A stretch of DNA of 64,000 nucleotides from Streptomyces coacervatus (GCF_029223485.1 NZ_JARHTP010000003.1:186001-250000), one strand, 5' to 3'. Counted from the stretch's first letter, positions 40,034 to 50,183 are shown. The notes: generated by a model from the letters alone, not told the origin. Numbers and translations: made by a program.

Positions 40034-40062
40034 TTCACCCAAAGGTGTGGCAGGGCTAGGGT
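40034..40062 (+). promoter_or_regulatory. promoter of the maleylpyruvate isomerase-family gene (leaderless)
   Basis: TTCACC (40034-40039) and TAGGGT (40057-40062) with a 17-base spacer. Seven bases then lead to the ATG at 40070, so the transcript should begin at the start codon. Confidence 0.65.
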
Positions 40063-40069
40063 CAGCACC

Positions 40070-40756
40070 ATGATTGATCACGGTCATGACCTGGCGTCAG
40101 TACGTGACGCAACGGACCGGCTGCTCACCGCAGTCGCCAAGCTGGACAACGCGTCGGTCGCCGAGCCGTCACGGCTCCCCGGCTGGACCCGCGGCCACGT
40201 CCTCGCCCACCTCGCCCGCAATGCGGACGCTCTCGTGAACGTCCTGGAGGGCCGTCCCATGTATCCGTCCGGGGAGGCCCGCGACGCCGACATCGAGCGG
40301 GACGCCCCGCGCCCGCTCGATGTCCAGCTCACCGACCTGCGCGACAGCGCGGCCCGCTTCCAGCAGACGGGAGCCGCGCCGGCCGACTGGTCGCGCACGG
40401 TGGAGCTGCGAAACGGGGTCACCGACTCGGCGTCCGGGGTGCCGTTCCGGCGATGGGGCGAGGTGGAGCTGCACCACGTGGACCTCGGCATCGGGTACGA
40501 GCTGGAGGATCTGCCGGCGGAGTTCTCCGAGCGGGAGACCGGCTTCCTCGCCGAGCGCTTCTCCGGGCACCCCGATGTGCCCCCCACGCGGCTGACGGAC
40601 GGTACGCGCGCGTGGCGGACGGGTCGGGAGACGACGGAACCGGAGGTCAAGGTCTCGGGCCCCGCGTCCAAGCTGCTCGGCTGGCTGGCCGGGCGCCGCG
40701 ACGGCTCCGGTCTGACCGTGGAGGGCGGCTCACTGCCGGCGCTTCCCCCGTTGTGA
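40070..40756 (+). CDS. maleylpyruvate isomerase-family, mycothiol-dependent enzyme
   Basis: 228 residues. The N-terminal four-helix DinB/MDMPI fold shows [20 protein letters not shown] with the metal-ligand His, and a C-terminal MDMPI-like segment includes the conserved [18 protein letters not shown]. Members use mycothiol, the actinobacterial thiol, for isomerisation or S-transfer; the substrate is unknown. The start was set by the -10 box seven bases upstream. The next gene, a metallo-hydrolase, could act on its thioester product (inference). Confidence 0.8.
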   Translation: MIDHGHDLASVRDATDRLLTAVAKLDNASVAEPSRLPGWTRGHVLAHLARNADALVNVLEGRPMYPSGEARDADIERDAPRPLDVQLTDLRDSAARFQQTGAAPADWSRTVELRNGVTDSASGVPFRRWGEVELHHVDLGIGYELEDLPAEFSERETGFLAERFSGHPDVPPTRLTDGTRAWRTGRETTEPEVKVSGPASKLLGWLAGRRDGSGLTVEGGSLPALPPL

Positions 40757-40812
40757 CCGCGCGGCCCATGGCGGGGGCTTCGGGCGCACTCCCCCGCTAT
40801 AGGCTGGCCGCC

Positions 40813-41469
40813 ATGACGTACAGCGGACAGGTGACGGTCGGCGGCCCGGCGGATGTGCACGAGCTGAAGGACCTGATGATCACCAAGATCGCGGTCGGCC
40901 CGATGGACAACAACGCCTATCTGCTGCGCTGCCGGGCCACCGATGAGCAGTTGCTGATCGACGCGGCCAACGACGCGGACACGCTGCTCGGCATGATCGG
41001 TGACGACGGCATCGCCTCCGTCGTCACCACGCATCAGCACGGCGACCACTGGCAGGCGCTCGCCCAGGTCGTCACGGCCACGGGCGCCCGCACGTATGCG
41101 GGCCGGGAGGACGCCGTCGGCATCCCCGTGCCGACCGACGTCCTCGTCGACGACGGCGACACCGTCCGAGTGGGGCGCGTGGAACTCACCGCGCGCCACC
41201 TGGTCGGACACACACCCGGCTCGATCGCCCTCGTCTACGACGACCCGCACGGGCATCCCCATGTCTTCACGGGGGACTGCCTCTTCCCCGGGGGTGTCGG
41301 CAACACCCGTAAGGACCCGAAGGCGTTCGCCAGTCTGATCCACGACGTCGAGACGAAGATCTTCGACGTGCTCCCGGACGAGACCTGGGTCTACCCGGGA
41401 CACGGCAACGACACGACCCTGGGCGCGGAGCGGCCGCAGCTGCCGGAGTGGCACGCGCGCGGGTGGTGA
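40813..41469 (+). CDS. metallo-beta-lactamase-fold hydrolase, glyoxalase II-like
   Basis: 218 residues. The zinc motif HQHGDHW (HxHxDH) near residue 75, His in HLVGHTPGS, Asp in FTGDCLF and His in YPGHGND give a complete two-metal site. Such enzymes hydrolyse thioesters, for example S-acyl-mycothiol. A TAGGCT box (40800-40805) ends seven bases before the ATG, so it too may be leaderless. It follows the mycothiol-type enzyme by 56 bases and is ended by a strong hairpin. Confidence 0.83.
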   Translation: MTYSGQVTVGGPADVHELKDLMITKIAVGPMDNNAYLLRCRATDEQLLIDAANDADTLLGMIGDDGIASVVTTHQHGDHWQALAQVVTATGARTYAGREDAVGIPVPTDVLVDDGDTVRVGRVELTARHLVGHTPGSIALVYDDPHGHPHVFTGDCLFPGGVGNTRKDPKAFASLIHDVETKIFDVLPDETWVYPGHGNDTTLGAERPQLPEWHARGW

Positions 41470-41485
41470 GAACGCCGAACGGCAC

Positions 41486-41523
41486 ACAGGGGCGGTCAGG
41501 TCGTGGAACCTGACCGCCCCTGT
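41486..41523 (+). terminator. hairpin terminator after the metallo-hydrolase
   Basis: Perfect 16-base stem starting ACAGGGGCGGTCAGGT with a six-base loop CGTGGA, 17 bases after the stop. Confidence 0.85.
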
Positions 41524-41980
41524 ACGCCTCGGCCCGCTTGCCGCCTCTGAAGGACGGGCCCATGACCCATGGGAGTCATGCCCTACAGCGCGCAGAGCGG
41601 CAGATGCGTCACATCGTGACGGCACGCACAGGTCATGACGTGAAAGGCCGCGCACTGTGCCCTCGGCGCCCGCTCCGGCGTGAACTGCCCGCCCGCCCGC
41701 GCCGACTTGCACATACGTGCCCCGTGTGAACCATTCACACGAGCCGGAGTCATGCGCGCGCTCCCCGCGCACCTTGTTGCGCAGTCAACTGGAAGCAGCC
41801 CCGCACAGGATGACGGCTCCTGCGCGGTATGGGCCGCCGGTCTTTCGATCCCCGCCCTCGACCGGCGGCCCCGGCGTTCTCTCAGGAAGTGTTCACAGGA
41901 CCGCAACACACGTTCCCACTATGCGGACAATTCCCGTCGTGACCTCGACAAACGGGACGCGGGACTGCCACTCTCCCGCC
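41524..41980. other. 457-base gap upstream of the amino-acid transporter operon
   Basis: Open frames here lack ribosome-binding sites and steady third-base G/C, so no gene is called. The stretch holds the palindrome at 41723-41741 and presumably the transporter promoter. Confidence 0.5.
41723..41741. promoter_or_regulatory. palindrome CGTGTGAA-CCA-TTCACACG, candidate operator
   Basis: Perfect eight-base arms around three bases, 240 bases upstream of the amino-acid ABC operon. Regulator unknown; none is encoded next to it. Confidence 0.4.
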
Positions 41981-42865
41981 ATGCACCTTGCCCCTCGCGC
42001 ACTGCGCCGCGCCGTCGCCGCGGCAACCATAGGCCTGCTCGCCACCGCTGTCGGCTGCGCTCCGCAACCGGAGGACAAAGCGGCGGCCACACCGTCCGGG
42101 TCGGCCTCGAAGACCTGCGCCAAGGGCAAGTTGGCCACCAAGACGTCCGGGAAGCTGACGATCGCCACGGACGAGCCCGCGTACGAGCCGTGGTTCAAGG
42201 ACGACAAGCCCGCCAACGGCAAGGGCTTCGAGTCGGCGGTCGCCTATGCGGTGGCGAAGCAGCTCGGCTACGACAAGAGCGCCGTCGTCTGGCAGAGCGT
42301 GCCCTTCAACAAGGCCTTCGCGCCCGGCGAGAAGACCTTCGACTTCGACATCAACCAGGTGTCGATCAGCAACGAGCGCAAGAAGGCCGTGGACTTCTCC
42401 TCCGGCTACTACGACGTGCGCCAGGCCGTCATCGCGCTGAAGGACTCGAAGGCCGCGAAGGTGACGAGCATCGCGGATCTCAAGGGCCTCAAGCTGGGCG
42501 CCCAGGTCGGCACGACGAGCCTCAACTACATCAGCGACGTGGTGAAGCCGTCCCAGGAGGCGGCCGTGTACTCCAAGAACGACCAGGCCATCTCCGCGCT
42601 CAAGAACGGCCAGGTGGACGCGATCGTCACCGACCTGCCGACCGCCTTCTACGTCACCGCGGCCCAGGTGACCAACGCCAAGATCGTCGGTCAGTTCGAG
42701 AACCAGGGAGCCAAGCCCGAGCAGTTCGGGCTCGTCCTCGACAAGGGCAGCGACGTCACCTCCTGCGTGACGTCGGCCGTGGACGCCCTGCGCAAGGACG
42801 GCACGCTGGCGAAGCTGGAGAAGCAGTGGCTGTCCGACGCCGTCGACGCTCCGGTGCTCAAGTGA
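41981..42865 (+). CDS. amino-acid ABC transporter solute-binding lipoprotein, family 3
   Basis: 294 residues with lipobox ATAVGC near residue 22. The family-3 (polar amino acid) pattern is plain: GKLTIATDEPAYEPWF, GFESAVAYAVAKQLGY, FDFDINQVSISNERKKAVDFS, DLKGLKLGAQVGTTS and DAIVTDLPTAFYVT. The DFDIN-SISNERK stretch is the usual ligand loop. Glutamate/glutamine, arginine or a related amino acid are all possible. Stop and next start overlap as GTGA. Confidence 0.87.
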   Translation: MHLAPRALRRAVAAATIGLLATAVGCAPQPEDKAAATPSGSASKTCAKGKLATKTSGKLTIATDEPAYEPWFKDDKPANGKGFESAVAYAVAKQLGYDKSAVVWQSVPFNKAFAPGEKTFDFDINQVSISNERKKAVDFSSGYYDVRQAVIALKDSKAAKVTSIADLKGLKLGAQVGTTSLNYISDVVKPSQEAAVYSKNDQAISALKNGQVDAIVTDLPTAFYVTAAQVTNAKIVGQFENQGAKPEQFGLVLDKGSDVTSCVTSAVDALRKDGTLAKLEKQWLSDAVDAPVLK

Positions 42866-43775
42866 CGCTCGTGAAGGACGATTCCGGCCGGGGAAGCGCG
42901 GACGACGAAGGCGACATGCCCGGCCGGGACGACACGTACGTCCCCTCGCAGCGGCGCCTGGACCGCGAGCGCCACAAGCGCGTGCGTGCCCGTCGCGCGA
43001 CCGCGATCGCCGCACTGTCGACTCTGGTCACGGCCGCGGTCCTGTACGTGGTCGTGGTCAGCGCGCCGGGTTGGCAGCGCACCAAGGAGACCTTCTTCGA
43101 CGCGCACTACGCGCGTGAGGCCTTCCCGAAGGTCCTCGAAGGGCTGTGGCTCAACGTCCGGCTGCTGCTGATCGTCGGCGCGCTGGTGCTCGTCCTGGGC
43201 ATGCTGATCGCCATCGCGCGCACCCTGCGCGGACCGGTGTTCTTTCCCCTGCGGGTGCTGGCGGCCGCATACACGGACTTCTTCCGCGGTCTGCCGCTGA
43301 TCATCAACCTGATGATCGTCATCTTCGGTGTGCCCGCGCTGCGCCTCCAGGGCGTGACCGTCGACCCCGTGCTGCTGGGCGGTACGGCGCTGACGCTCAC
43401 GTACTCGGCGTACGTCGCCGAGGTGTTCCGCGCCGGCATCGAGTCCGTACACCCGTCCCAGCGCGCCGCGGCCCGCTCGCTGGGTCTGACCAACCGGCAG
43501 GCGCTGCGGCACGTGATACTGCCCCAGGCCGTACGCCGACAGGTGCCGCCACTGCTGAACGACCTGGTGTCCCTCCAGAAGGACACCGGGCTCGTGTCGA
43601 TCGGCGGTGCGATCGACGCCGTCCGGGCGTCCGACATCATCGCCCAGCGCAGCCTGAACTACACGCCGTACATCGTCGCGGGCCTGGTCTTCGTGGCGCT
43701 GACCATCCCGATGACCCGGTTCACGGACTGGGTGACGGCCCGGATGGACCGCCGACGGGCCCAGGGAGGAGCACT

Positions 43776-43779
<4 letters not shown>
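42862..43779 (+). CDS. amino-acid ABC transporter permease, HisM/GltK type
   Basis: 305 residues, GTG start overlapping the binding-protein stop. A polar N-terminal extension of about 50 residues precedes the first helix (AIAALSTLVTAAVLYVVVV). The membrane domain has GLWLNVRLLLIVGALVLVLG and the EAA loop QRAAARSLGLTNRQALRHVILPQA. Only one permease is encoded, so a homodimer is likely. GTGA overlap with the ATPase gene. Confidence 0.9.
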
Positions 43780-44528
<749 letters not shown>

Positions 44529-44553
44529 GACTCGCGCGCCTGGTGACCGAGGC

Positions 44554-45027
44554 TTACGCGTCGGCCTGAGCGGCCCCCACCAGCGCCGCGACGCGCTCCA
44601 CGCCGAACACATAGCCCTGCACACCGCACCCGGCGATGACGCCGTCGGCGCGGAGGGAGACGTACGAGTGGTGCCGGAACGACTCGCGCTGGTGGATATT
44701 GGAGATGTGCACCTCCAACACCGGCAGTCCGTCACAGGTGTTGAGTGCGTCCAGAATCGCAACTGACGTGTGGGAGTAGGCCCCGGGGTTGATCACGATC
44801 CCGCAGTGGTTCAGGCGTGCCTCATGGATCCAGTCGACCAGCTCGCCCTCGTGGTTGGACTGCCGGAAGTCCACCGTGCCGCCGTGCGCGGCCGCCACCT
44901 TGGCACACAGGGCCTCGACATCGGCCAGGGTGTCCTTGCCGTAGATCTCCGGCTGGCGCTGGCCGAGCAGGTTCAGGTTGGGCCCGTTGAGGATCATGAT
45001 CGGGGCGTTGGCCAGGGTGCGGGGCAC
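44554..45027 (-). CDS. aroQ: 3-dehydroquinate dehydratase, type II
   Basis: 157 residues from GTG with GGAGG five bases upstream. Third step of the shikimate pathway. [17 protein letters not shown] holds the catalytic Arg/Tyr lid. [32 protein letters not shown] and [18 protein letters not shown] (catalytic His) complete the active site. Stands alone here, away from other aro genes. Confidence 0.95.
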   Translation of the reverse strand: MPRTLANAPIMILNGPNLNLLGQRQPEIYGKDTLADVEALCAKVAAAHGGTVDFRQSNHEGELVDWIHEARLNHCGIVINPGAYSHTSVAILDALNTCDGLPVLEVHISNIHQRESFRHHSYVSLRADGVIAGCGVQGYVFGVERVAALVGAAQADA

Positions 45028-45129
45028 GGTTCCTCCGGTCCGGTCGGGTACGGCGATCCGCACAGGACCGCTGTTCGGACCCGGTTTATCACGGTGCGCC
45101 GCGGGCGCGTCGGTCCGTACCCTCCCCGC

Positions 45130-46176
45130 ATGACGACGATCTCGTACCCGCCCAAGCCGTCACCCGGTGACCGCATAGCCGTGATCTCGCCGGGAAGCGG
45201 CCTGCCCGGACTTTTCCCGCGCCCCTTCGAACTGGGCCTGGAGCGGCTGCGCAAGGAGTTCGCGCTCGAACCGGTCGAGTACCCGTCGACCCGCAGGATG
45301 GGTGCGACCCCGCAGGAGCGTGCCGATGACATCCACGCCGCGTTCGCCGACCGGGACATCAAGGCCGTGATCGCGTCGATCGGCGGCGACGACCAGATCA
45401 CCGTTCTGCCGCTGCTGGACCGGGAGTTGATCCGGGCCAATCCGAAGCCGTTCTTCGGGATGAGCGACAACACGAACCTGCTCATGTACCTGCGCAACAC
45501 GGGAATCGTCGGCTACCACGGCGCGACGGTGATGACCGCGCTCGGCCGACCGGTCGCCATGGATGAGCTGACCGCCGAATCCCTGCGGGCGGCGCTGTTC
45601 GCCTCCGGCGAGTACGAGTTGAAGCCCGCCGGGCGGTGGGGCGACGTCAACCGCGACTGGGCCGAACCGGCGACCTTCGACACCGAACCTGAGACCAAAC
45701 CCGGCAGCGGATGGACATGGGTGAACCCCGACCGGGTGGCCGAGGGGCGCAGTTGGGGCGGCTGTCTGGAGATCCTGGGCTGGCTTCTGATGGCCGACAG
45801 GGAGATCTCGCACGACCTGCCGGAGTACGACGGCGGAGTGCTGCTGCTGGAGACCTCCGAGGAAATGCCCAGCGCCGCAGAGGTCTTCCGGACGCTCCGG
45901 AACATGGGCGAGCGCGGGCTCCTGCAGCGCTTCTCCGCTCTGCTGATGGGCCGCGCCAAGACCTGGTCCTTCGAGCAGCCCAACAGCCCTGAGGAGGCCG
46001 CTCGTTACGCCGCCGGGCAGCGCGAGGCCGTGCTGCGGGCCATGCAGGTGTATGCCCCCAACACCATGATCGTCTTCGACGTGGACTTCGGTCACACCGA
46101 TCCACAACTCGTCATTCCCTATGGCGGCATCGTCCGCGTCGACGGCCCTGCCCGGCGCATCACCGTCACGTACTGA
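45130..46176 (+). CDS. S66 family LD-carboxypeptidase / MccF-like serine peptidase
   Basis: 348 residues. The N-terminal part has [15 protein letters not shown] and [21 protein letters not shown], and the nucleophile motif [11 protein letters not shown] near residue 117. A Glu in [11 protein letters not shown] and His in [14 protein letters not shown] complete the triad. The family cleaves LD-bonds of muropeptides or, in MccF, microcin C-type nucleotide peptides. The length and FGMSDNTNL motif lean to the MccF-like branch. ATG start with a TACCCT box six bases upstream, perhaps leaderless. Confidence 0.83.
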   Translation: MTTISYPPKPSPGDRIAVISPGSGLPGLFPRPFELGLERLRKEFALEPVEYPSTRRMGATPQERADDIHAAFADRDIKAVIASIGGDDQITVLPLLDRELIRANPKPFFGMSDNTNLLMYLRNTGIVGYHGATVMTALGRPVAMDELTAESLRAALFASGEYELKPAGRWGDVNRDWAEPATFDTEPETKPGSGWTWVNPDRVAEGRSWGGCLEILGWLLMADREISHDLPEYDGGVLLLETSEEMPSAAEVFRTLRNMGERGLLQRFSALLMGRAKTWSFEQPNSPEEAARYAAGQREAVLRAMQVYAPNTMIVFDVDFGHTDPQLVIPYGGIVRVDGPARRITVTY

Positions 46177-46238
46177 CGAGGCCCGATCACGCCCACGCGC
46201 CCCCGTAACCGGTGGTGACCGTGGGTAGTTGACGCGGC

Positions 46239-47543
46239 ATGCGCGACGTACACACCGTGACGAGACCCTCCATGCTGCGGCTCGCGGCCGCCTCGCTCGC
46301 CGGGACGGCCATCGAGTTCTACGACTTCTTCGTCTACGGGACCGCCGCGGCGCTGGTCCTGGGGCCGCTGTTCTTCCCGACGTTCTCACCGGTGGCGGGG
46401 ACGCTCGCCGCCTTCGCCACATTCGGTGTGGGGTTCGTGGCGCGACCGTTGGGGTCGGTGCTGTTCGGGCACATCGGGGACCGGCGCGGACGCCGGCCTG
46501 TCCTCGTCGGCTCACTGCTGCTGACCGGCGCCTCGACGATCGCCGTCGGCTGTGTGCCGACGTACGACTCGATCGGTGTGGCCGCCCCCGTGCTGCTCCT
46601 CGTCCTGCGTTTTCTGCAGGGGCTGGGGCTCGGCGGGGAGTGGGGCGGGGCCGTGCTGCTCACCGCCGAGCACGCGCCCGCCGAACGACGTGCACTGTGG
46701 TCGAGCTTCCCGCAGGTCGGGCCCGCCCTGGGGTTCCTGCTCGCCAATGGTGTGGTGCTGGCGCTGTCGGCGACGCTGTCCGACGCGCAGTTCGCCCAGT
46801 GGGGATGGCGGGTGCCGTTCTGGGTGGCGGGGGTGCTGGCCGCGGTGGGGCTGTGGTTGCGGTCGTCGCTCACCGAGAGCCCCAGCTTCCTCGAAATCGA
46901 CGACCACGCGCGTGTGCCGCTCGCGGAGGTCGTGCGCGACCACTGGCGGCTCGTGCTGCTGACAGCCGGGGCGCTCTCGGTCGGATACGCGATCTTCTAC
47001 GCCGTGACGACCTGGTCCCTCGCGTACGCGACGGACCGGCTCGGAGTCAGCCGTATCGTCATGCTGACCTGCATCATGGCCGCGGTGGTGGTGAAGGGCG
47101 CGCTCACGCCGCTGGCCGCGCTGCTCGGGGACCGCTACGGGCGGCGGCCGATGTGTCTGACCGGATGCACCGCCGCCGCTCTGTGGATGTTTCCGACCGT
47201 CTACCTCCTCGCGACCGGTGAGCCGCTGCTGATGTTCGCCGGCTTCCTGGGGGCGCTGCTCGCGTTCGTCACGATGTTCGGAGTGATCGCCGCGTATCTG
47301 CCCGAGCTTTACGAGCCGCGGGTGCGCTGCACGGGGGCGGCTGTCGGCTACAACCTCGGCGGGGTGCTCGGGGGCGCGTTCACACCGATCGCGGCGACCG
47401 CGCTCGCCGAGCACGGAGGCCGGGTGCCGTGGGGCGTGGGCGCGTATCTGACCGGGATCGCGCTGCTGAGCCTGGGGTGCTTCGCGCTGCTGCCCGAGAC
47501 GCGTCCGGTGCCGGTGGTCGTTGCGGAGCCGGTCATGGATTGA
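46239..47543 (+). CDS. MFS transporter, metabolite:H+ symporter (ShiA/ProP-like) family
   Basis: 434 residues, 12 helices. The opening SLAGTAIEFYDFFVYGTAAAL and the loop GHIGDRRGRRPVL are hallmarks of the MHS family; RFLQGLGLGGEWGGAVLL and GDRYGRRPMCL also fit. Substrates in the family include shikimate, alpha-ketoglutarate, citrate and osmolytes, so the exact one is open. The 3' end overlaps the convergent chaA C-half by 11 bases. Confidence 0.85.
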   Translation: MRDVHTVTRPSMLRLAAASLAGTAIEFYDFFVYGTAAALVLGPLFFPTFSPVAGTLAAFATFGVGFVARPLGSVLFGHIGDRRGRRPVLVGSLLLTGASTIAVGCVPTYDSIGVAAPVLLLVLRFLQGLGLGGEWGGAVLLTAEHAPAERRALWSSFPQVGPALGFLLANGVVLALSATLSDAQFAQWGWRVPFWVAGVLAAVGLWLRSSLTESPSFLEIDDHARVPLAEVVRDHWRLVLLTAGALSVGYAIFYAVTTWSLAYATDRLGVSRIVMLTCIMAAVVVKGALTPLAALLGDRYGRRPMCLTGCTAAALWMFPTVYLLATGEPLLMFAGFLGALLAFVTMFGVIAAYLPELYEPRVRCTGAAVGYNLGGVLGGAFTPIAATALAEHGGRVPWGVGAYLTGIALLSLGCFALLPETRPVPVVVAEPVMD

Positions 47544-48024
47544 CCGCGAGCTCCAAGTACGCCGCGAACAGCACCAGATGGACCCCGCCCTGCAGCGGCG
47601 TGGCACGGCCCGGGACCACTGTCAGGGAGCTCACCACCACGGTCAGGGCGAGCAGCACCATGTGCGTGGAGCCGAGGCCGAGGACGAGTGGGCCGGAGAG
47701 CCAGATGGATGCCAGGGCGACCGCGGGGATGGTCAGGCCGATGCTGGCCATGGCGGAGCCGAGGGCGAGATTCAGGCTTGTCTGCACCCGGTCGCGGCGG
47801 GCGGAGCGCAGGGCCGCGATGGTCTCGGGGAGAAGCACCAGCAGGGCGATGATCACGCCGACGACCGCGTGGTGCAGTCCGGCGGCCTCCACTCCGGACT
47901 CGATCGTGGGCGACACGCCCTTGGCCAGCCCGACCACGCCGATCAGTGCGAGACCGAGCAGGCTCAGGCTGATCCAGGTGGTGCGGGCGGTCGGTGCGTC
48001 GGCGTGGTCGTCCGCAGTGATCAC
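47533..48024 (-). CDS. chaA: calcium/proton exchanger ChaA, C-terminal half (split gene)
   Basis: 163 residues, five or six helices. GVIIALLVLLPETIAALRSARRDRVQTSLNLALGSAMASIGLTIPAVA is the second exchanger repeat with its key Glu in LPETIAAL. GTG start overlapping the stop of the N-half as GTGA. Together the halves make 366 residues, equal to E. coli ChaA, which is one chain. Either one gene carries a frameshift or two coupled halves assemble into one transporter. Confidence 0.72.
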   Translation of the reverse strand: MITADDHADAPTARTTWISLSLLGLALIGVVGLAKGVSPTIESGVEAAGLHHAVVGVIIALLVLLPETIAALRSARRDRVQTSLNLALGSAMASIGLTIPAVALASIWLSGPLVLGLGSTHMVLLALTVVVSSLTVVPGRATPLQGGVHLVLFAAYLELAVNP

Positions 48025-48041
48025 CCGCCATGGCGGGTGAT
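48020..48041. repeat. 22-base perfect palindrome at the chaA split
   Basis: Half-site ATCACCCGCCA, fully self-complementary. It spans the end of the N-half, its stop codon and the GTG of the C-half. Confidence 0.7.
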
Positions 48042-48632
48042 GGGGAGGAAGTAGTCGCGGTGCCGCACGGTCTGGGTCGCGACGAACAGGCCGTAAAGGA
48101 TCAGCGAGGAGAGCGCGGCGAAGGTGAGCTGTACGCCGGAGAACTCCGGGCCCGGCTTGCTGGTGGTGAACGTCGGCAGCACCAGGCTGAGCGTGGCCAG
48201 GGTCGCGACGGTCGCGAGCGCGGCGCCGGTGCCTTCGGGGTTGAAGACCGCGGTGCCGTGGCGCAGGGAGGCCACGAGCAGACAGAGTCCGACGATGCCG
48301 TTGCAGGTGATCATCACGGCTGCGAAGACCGTGTCCCTGGCCAGGGTCGAGCTCTTGTCGCCCCCGTCCGCCATGAGGGCGACGATCAGGGCGACCTCGA
48401 TGACCGTGACGGCGACGGCGAGCACGAGAGAGCCGAAGGGTTCACCGACCCGGTGGGCGACCACCTCGGCGTGGTGCACGGCAGCCAGTACTGCGCCCGC
48501 GAGCACGACTGTCACCAGGGCGACGACCGCCCCCGGCAGATCACGCCCCCAGGTGAAGGCCAGCAGGACGATCGCGAGCACCGGCACGACGGTCGTCCAC
48601 CGTGTCGTGAGCGACCTGAGCCGAGCGATCAT
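48021..48632 (-). CDS. chaA: calcium/proton exchanger ChaA, N-terminal half (split gene)
   Basis: 203 residues with six hydrophobic segments. HRVGEPFGSLVLAVAVTVIEVALIVALM is the first exchanger repeat with its ion-binding Glu. It exchanges Ca2+ or Na+ for protons in the cell membrane. The chain stops after FLPITRHGG, where homologues would run on into the second repeat. The C-half begins in the -1 frame across a GTGA overlap. Confidence 0.72.
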   Translation of the reverse strand: MIARLRSLTTRWTTVVPVLAIVLLAFTWGRDLPGAVVALVTVVLAGAVLAAVHHAEVVAHRVGEPFGSLVLAVAVTVIEVALIVALMADGGDKSSTLARDTVFAAVMITCNGIVGLCLLVASLRHGTAVFNPEGTGAALATVATLATLSLVLPTFTTSKPGPEFSGVQLTFAALSSLILYGLFVATQTVRHRDYFLPITRHGG

Positions 48633-48656
48633 GCAGCGATGGTTTCAGAGGCCTGC

Positions 48657-48685
48657 GGGCCCCGCACTCCGGCGGTGCGGGGCCC
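48657..48685 (-). terminator. hairpin terminator upstream of chaA
   Basis: Perfect 11-base stem GGGCCCCGCAC / GTGCGGGGCCC with a seven-base loop, nine bases past the stop of the gene at 48694. Confidence 0.75.
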
Positions 48686-48693
48686 GGGGTCGG

Positions 48694-49008
48694 TCACTTC
48701 AGCTCGGTCATCTCCCGTACGTCGCAGTCGGTGAAGGACGGTGGCCGACTGCACAGCGCGGCCATCCGCTCGGCCATCTTGCTCGTCTCGGGATCGCTGC
48801 TGTTGCGCATGGCCTCGTCGTACGAGTCGAACTCGATCAGGACGAGGTAGCGGCCCGGCTGGCTCCTGTCCTGGAGGACCAGGCGGTGCGTCGGACCGCC
48901 GCTGCGGGTCGACGCACGCCTGTCCGCTTCCTGGACCAGCTCACGCATCTCCTCGATGCGCTCGGTTTCGAAGTCGATGATCTGCACGAACTTCATCGGT
49001 GCGTCCAC
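48694..49008 (-). CDS. small dimeric alpha-beta-barrel-like protein
   Basis: 104 residues from GTG with GGAGG four bases upstream; the ATG four codons later is the alternative. FVQIIDFETERIEEMRELVQEADRR, GRYLVLIEFDSYDEAMRNSSDPET and LEDR-like positions give a ferredoxin-like fold resembling antibiotic-biosynthesis-monooxygenase/DUF-type dimers. No catalytic residues can be named, so a function is not assigned. Single gene between two hairpins, after terC. Confidence 0.7.
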   Translation of the reverse strand: MDAPMKFVQIIDFETERIEEMRELVQEADRRASTRSGGPTHRLVLQDRSQPGRYLVLIEFDSYDEAMRNSSDPETSKMAERMAALCSRPPSFTDCDVREMTELK

Positions 49009-49065
49009 GGTGCCTCCACCCGGCAGGGGCGCTCCCGGGCGGAAGCGCTCAGCACTCAACGAAGC

Positions 49066-49108
49066 ACCGGGAACGGTGGTCGGCAATTCGCCGCGCACCG
49101 CTCCCGGT
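49066..49108 (-). terminator. hairpin after terC
   Basis: ACCGGGAACGGTG / CACCGCTCCCGGT, 13 pairs with one mismatch and a 17-base loop. It is 27 bases past the terC stop and before the next gene on the strand. Confidence 0.5.
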
Positions 49109-49134
49109 GGTGGTTGTTTCTACGCCCGTCGTAG

Positions 49135-50136
49135 TCAGGCCTGGATGCTGTCCTTCGGAGCGCCTTCGCTCTGCTCCTGCGCCGCCTCGGCCGCCGCCTT
49201 CTTCTTCGACGCCCTCAGGCTGGTGATCGTGGTGACGATCAGGACCGAGCAGATCACTCCGAGGGAGACCGGGATGGAGATCTCCGGGACGTGGACGCCG
49301 GACTCGTGCAGCGCGTGCAGCACCAGCTTGACGCCGATGAAGCCGAGGATGATCGACAGGCCGTAGCTGAGGTGGACCAGCTTCTTCAGCAGTCCGCCGA
49401 TCAGGAAGTACAGCTGCCTGAGGCCCATCAGCGCGAAGGCGTTGGCGGTGAACACGATGTACGGGTCCTGGGTCAGGCCGAAGATCGCGGGGATCGAGTC
49501 GAGCGCGAACAGGACGTCCGTGGTGCCGATCGCCAGCATCACGACCAGCATCGGCGTCATCACGCGCTTGCCGTTCTGCTCGATCCACAGCCTGGTGCCG
49601 TGGTAGCGGTCGGCGACGCCGAAGCGGCGCTCGGCCGCCTTGAGCAGCTTGTTCTCCTCGAACTCCTCGTCCTCCTCGTCGGCCCGGGCCTCCTGGATGA
49701 GCTTCCAGGCGGTCCAGATGAGGAAGGCGCCGAAGAGGTAGAAGACCCATGCGAAGCTGGCGAGGATCGCCGCGCCGGCCGCGATGAAGATCGCCCGCAG
49801 GACCAGGGCTATCAGGACGCCGACGAGCAGCACCCGCTGCTGGTACTGCGAGGGCACGGCGAACTTGGCCATGATCAGGACGAAGACGAAGAGGTTGTCG
49901 ACGCTCAGGGACTTCTCGGTGATGAAGCCCGCGAAGAACTCGCCGCCGGCCTGGCCGTCGCCGAAGACGAGCAGACCGAGCCCGAAGAGCCCGGCGAGAG
50001 CGATCCAGACGACCGTCCAGATCCCGGCTTCCTTGATCGAGACGTCGTGCGGCTTGCGGCCGATGAAGAAGTCGACCGCGATCAGGGCGGCAAGGCCCAC
50101 GATGGTCAGGACCCACAGGGTCGGGGAAACATCCAC
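49135..50136 (-). CDS. terC: TerC family membrane protein, probable manganese exporter
   Basis: 333 residues from the GTG in VDVSPTLW, with GGAGG five bases upstream. About eight helices. Family marks: AVDFFIGRKPHDVS, TEKSLSVDNLFVFVLIMAKF with the acidic metal-binding pair, and TTDVLFALDSIPAIFGLTQDPYIVFTANAFALMGLRQLYFLI. A charged loop (ADEEDEEFEENKLLKAAERRFG) lies between helices 5 and 6. TerC proteins are linked to tellurite resistance and Mn2+ export. The riboswitch-like leader supports a manganese role. Confidence 0.9.
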   Translation of the reverse strand: MDVSPTLWVLTIVGLAALIAVDFFIGRKPHDVSIKEAGIWTVVWIALAGLFGLGLLVFGDGQAGGEFFAGFITEKSLSVDNLFVFVLIMAKFAVPSQYQQRVLLVGVLIALVLRAIFIAAGAAILASFAWVFYLFGAFLIWTAWKLIQEARADEEDEEFEENKLLKAAERRFGVADRYHGTRLWIEQNGKRVMTPMLVVMLAIGTTDVLFALDSIPAIFGLTQDPYIVFTANAFALMGLRQLYFLIGGLLKKLVHLSYGLSIILGFIGVKLVLHALHESGVHVPEISIPVSLGVICSVLIVTTITSLRASKKKAAAEAAQEQSEGAPKDSIQA

Positions 50137-50183
50137 TGCGCCTCCGGCATTACGTAACGGCAAATAACCAGCGTCGTCGCGCT

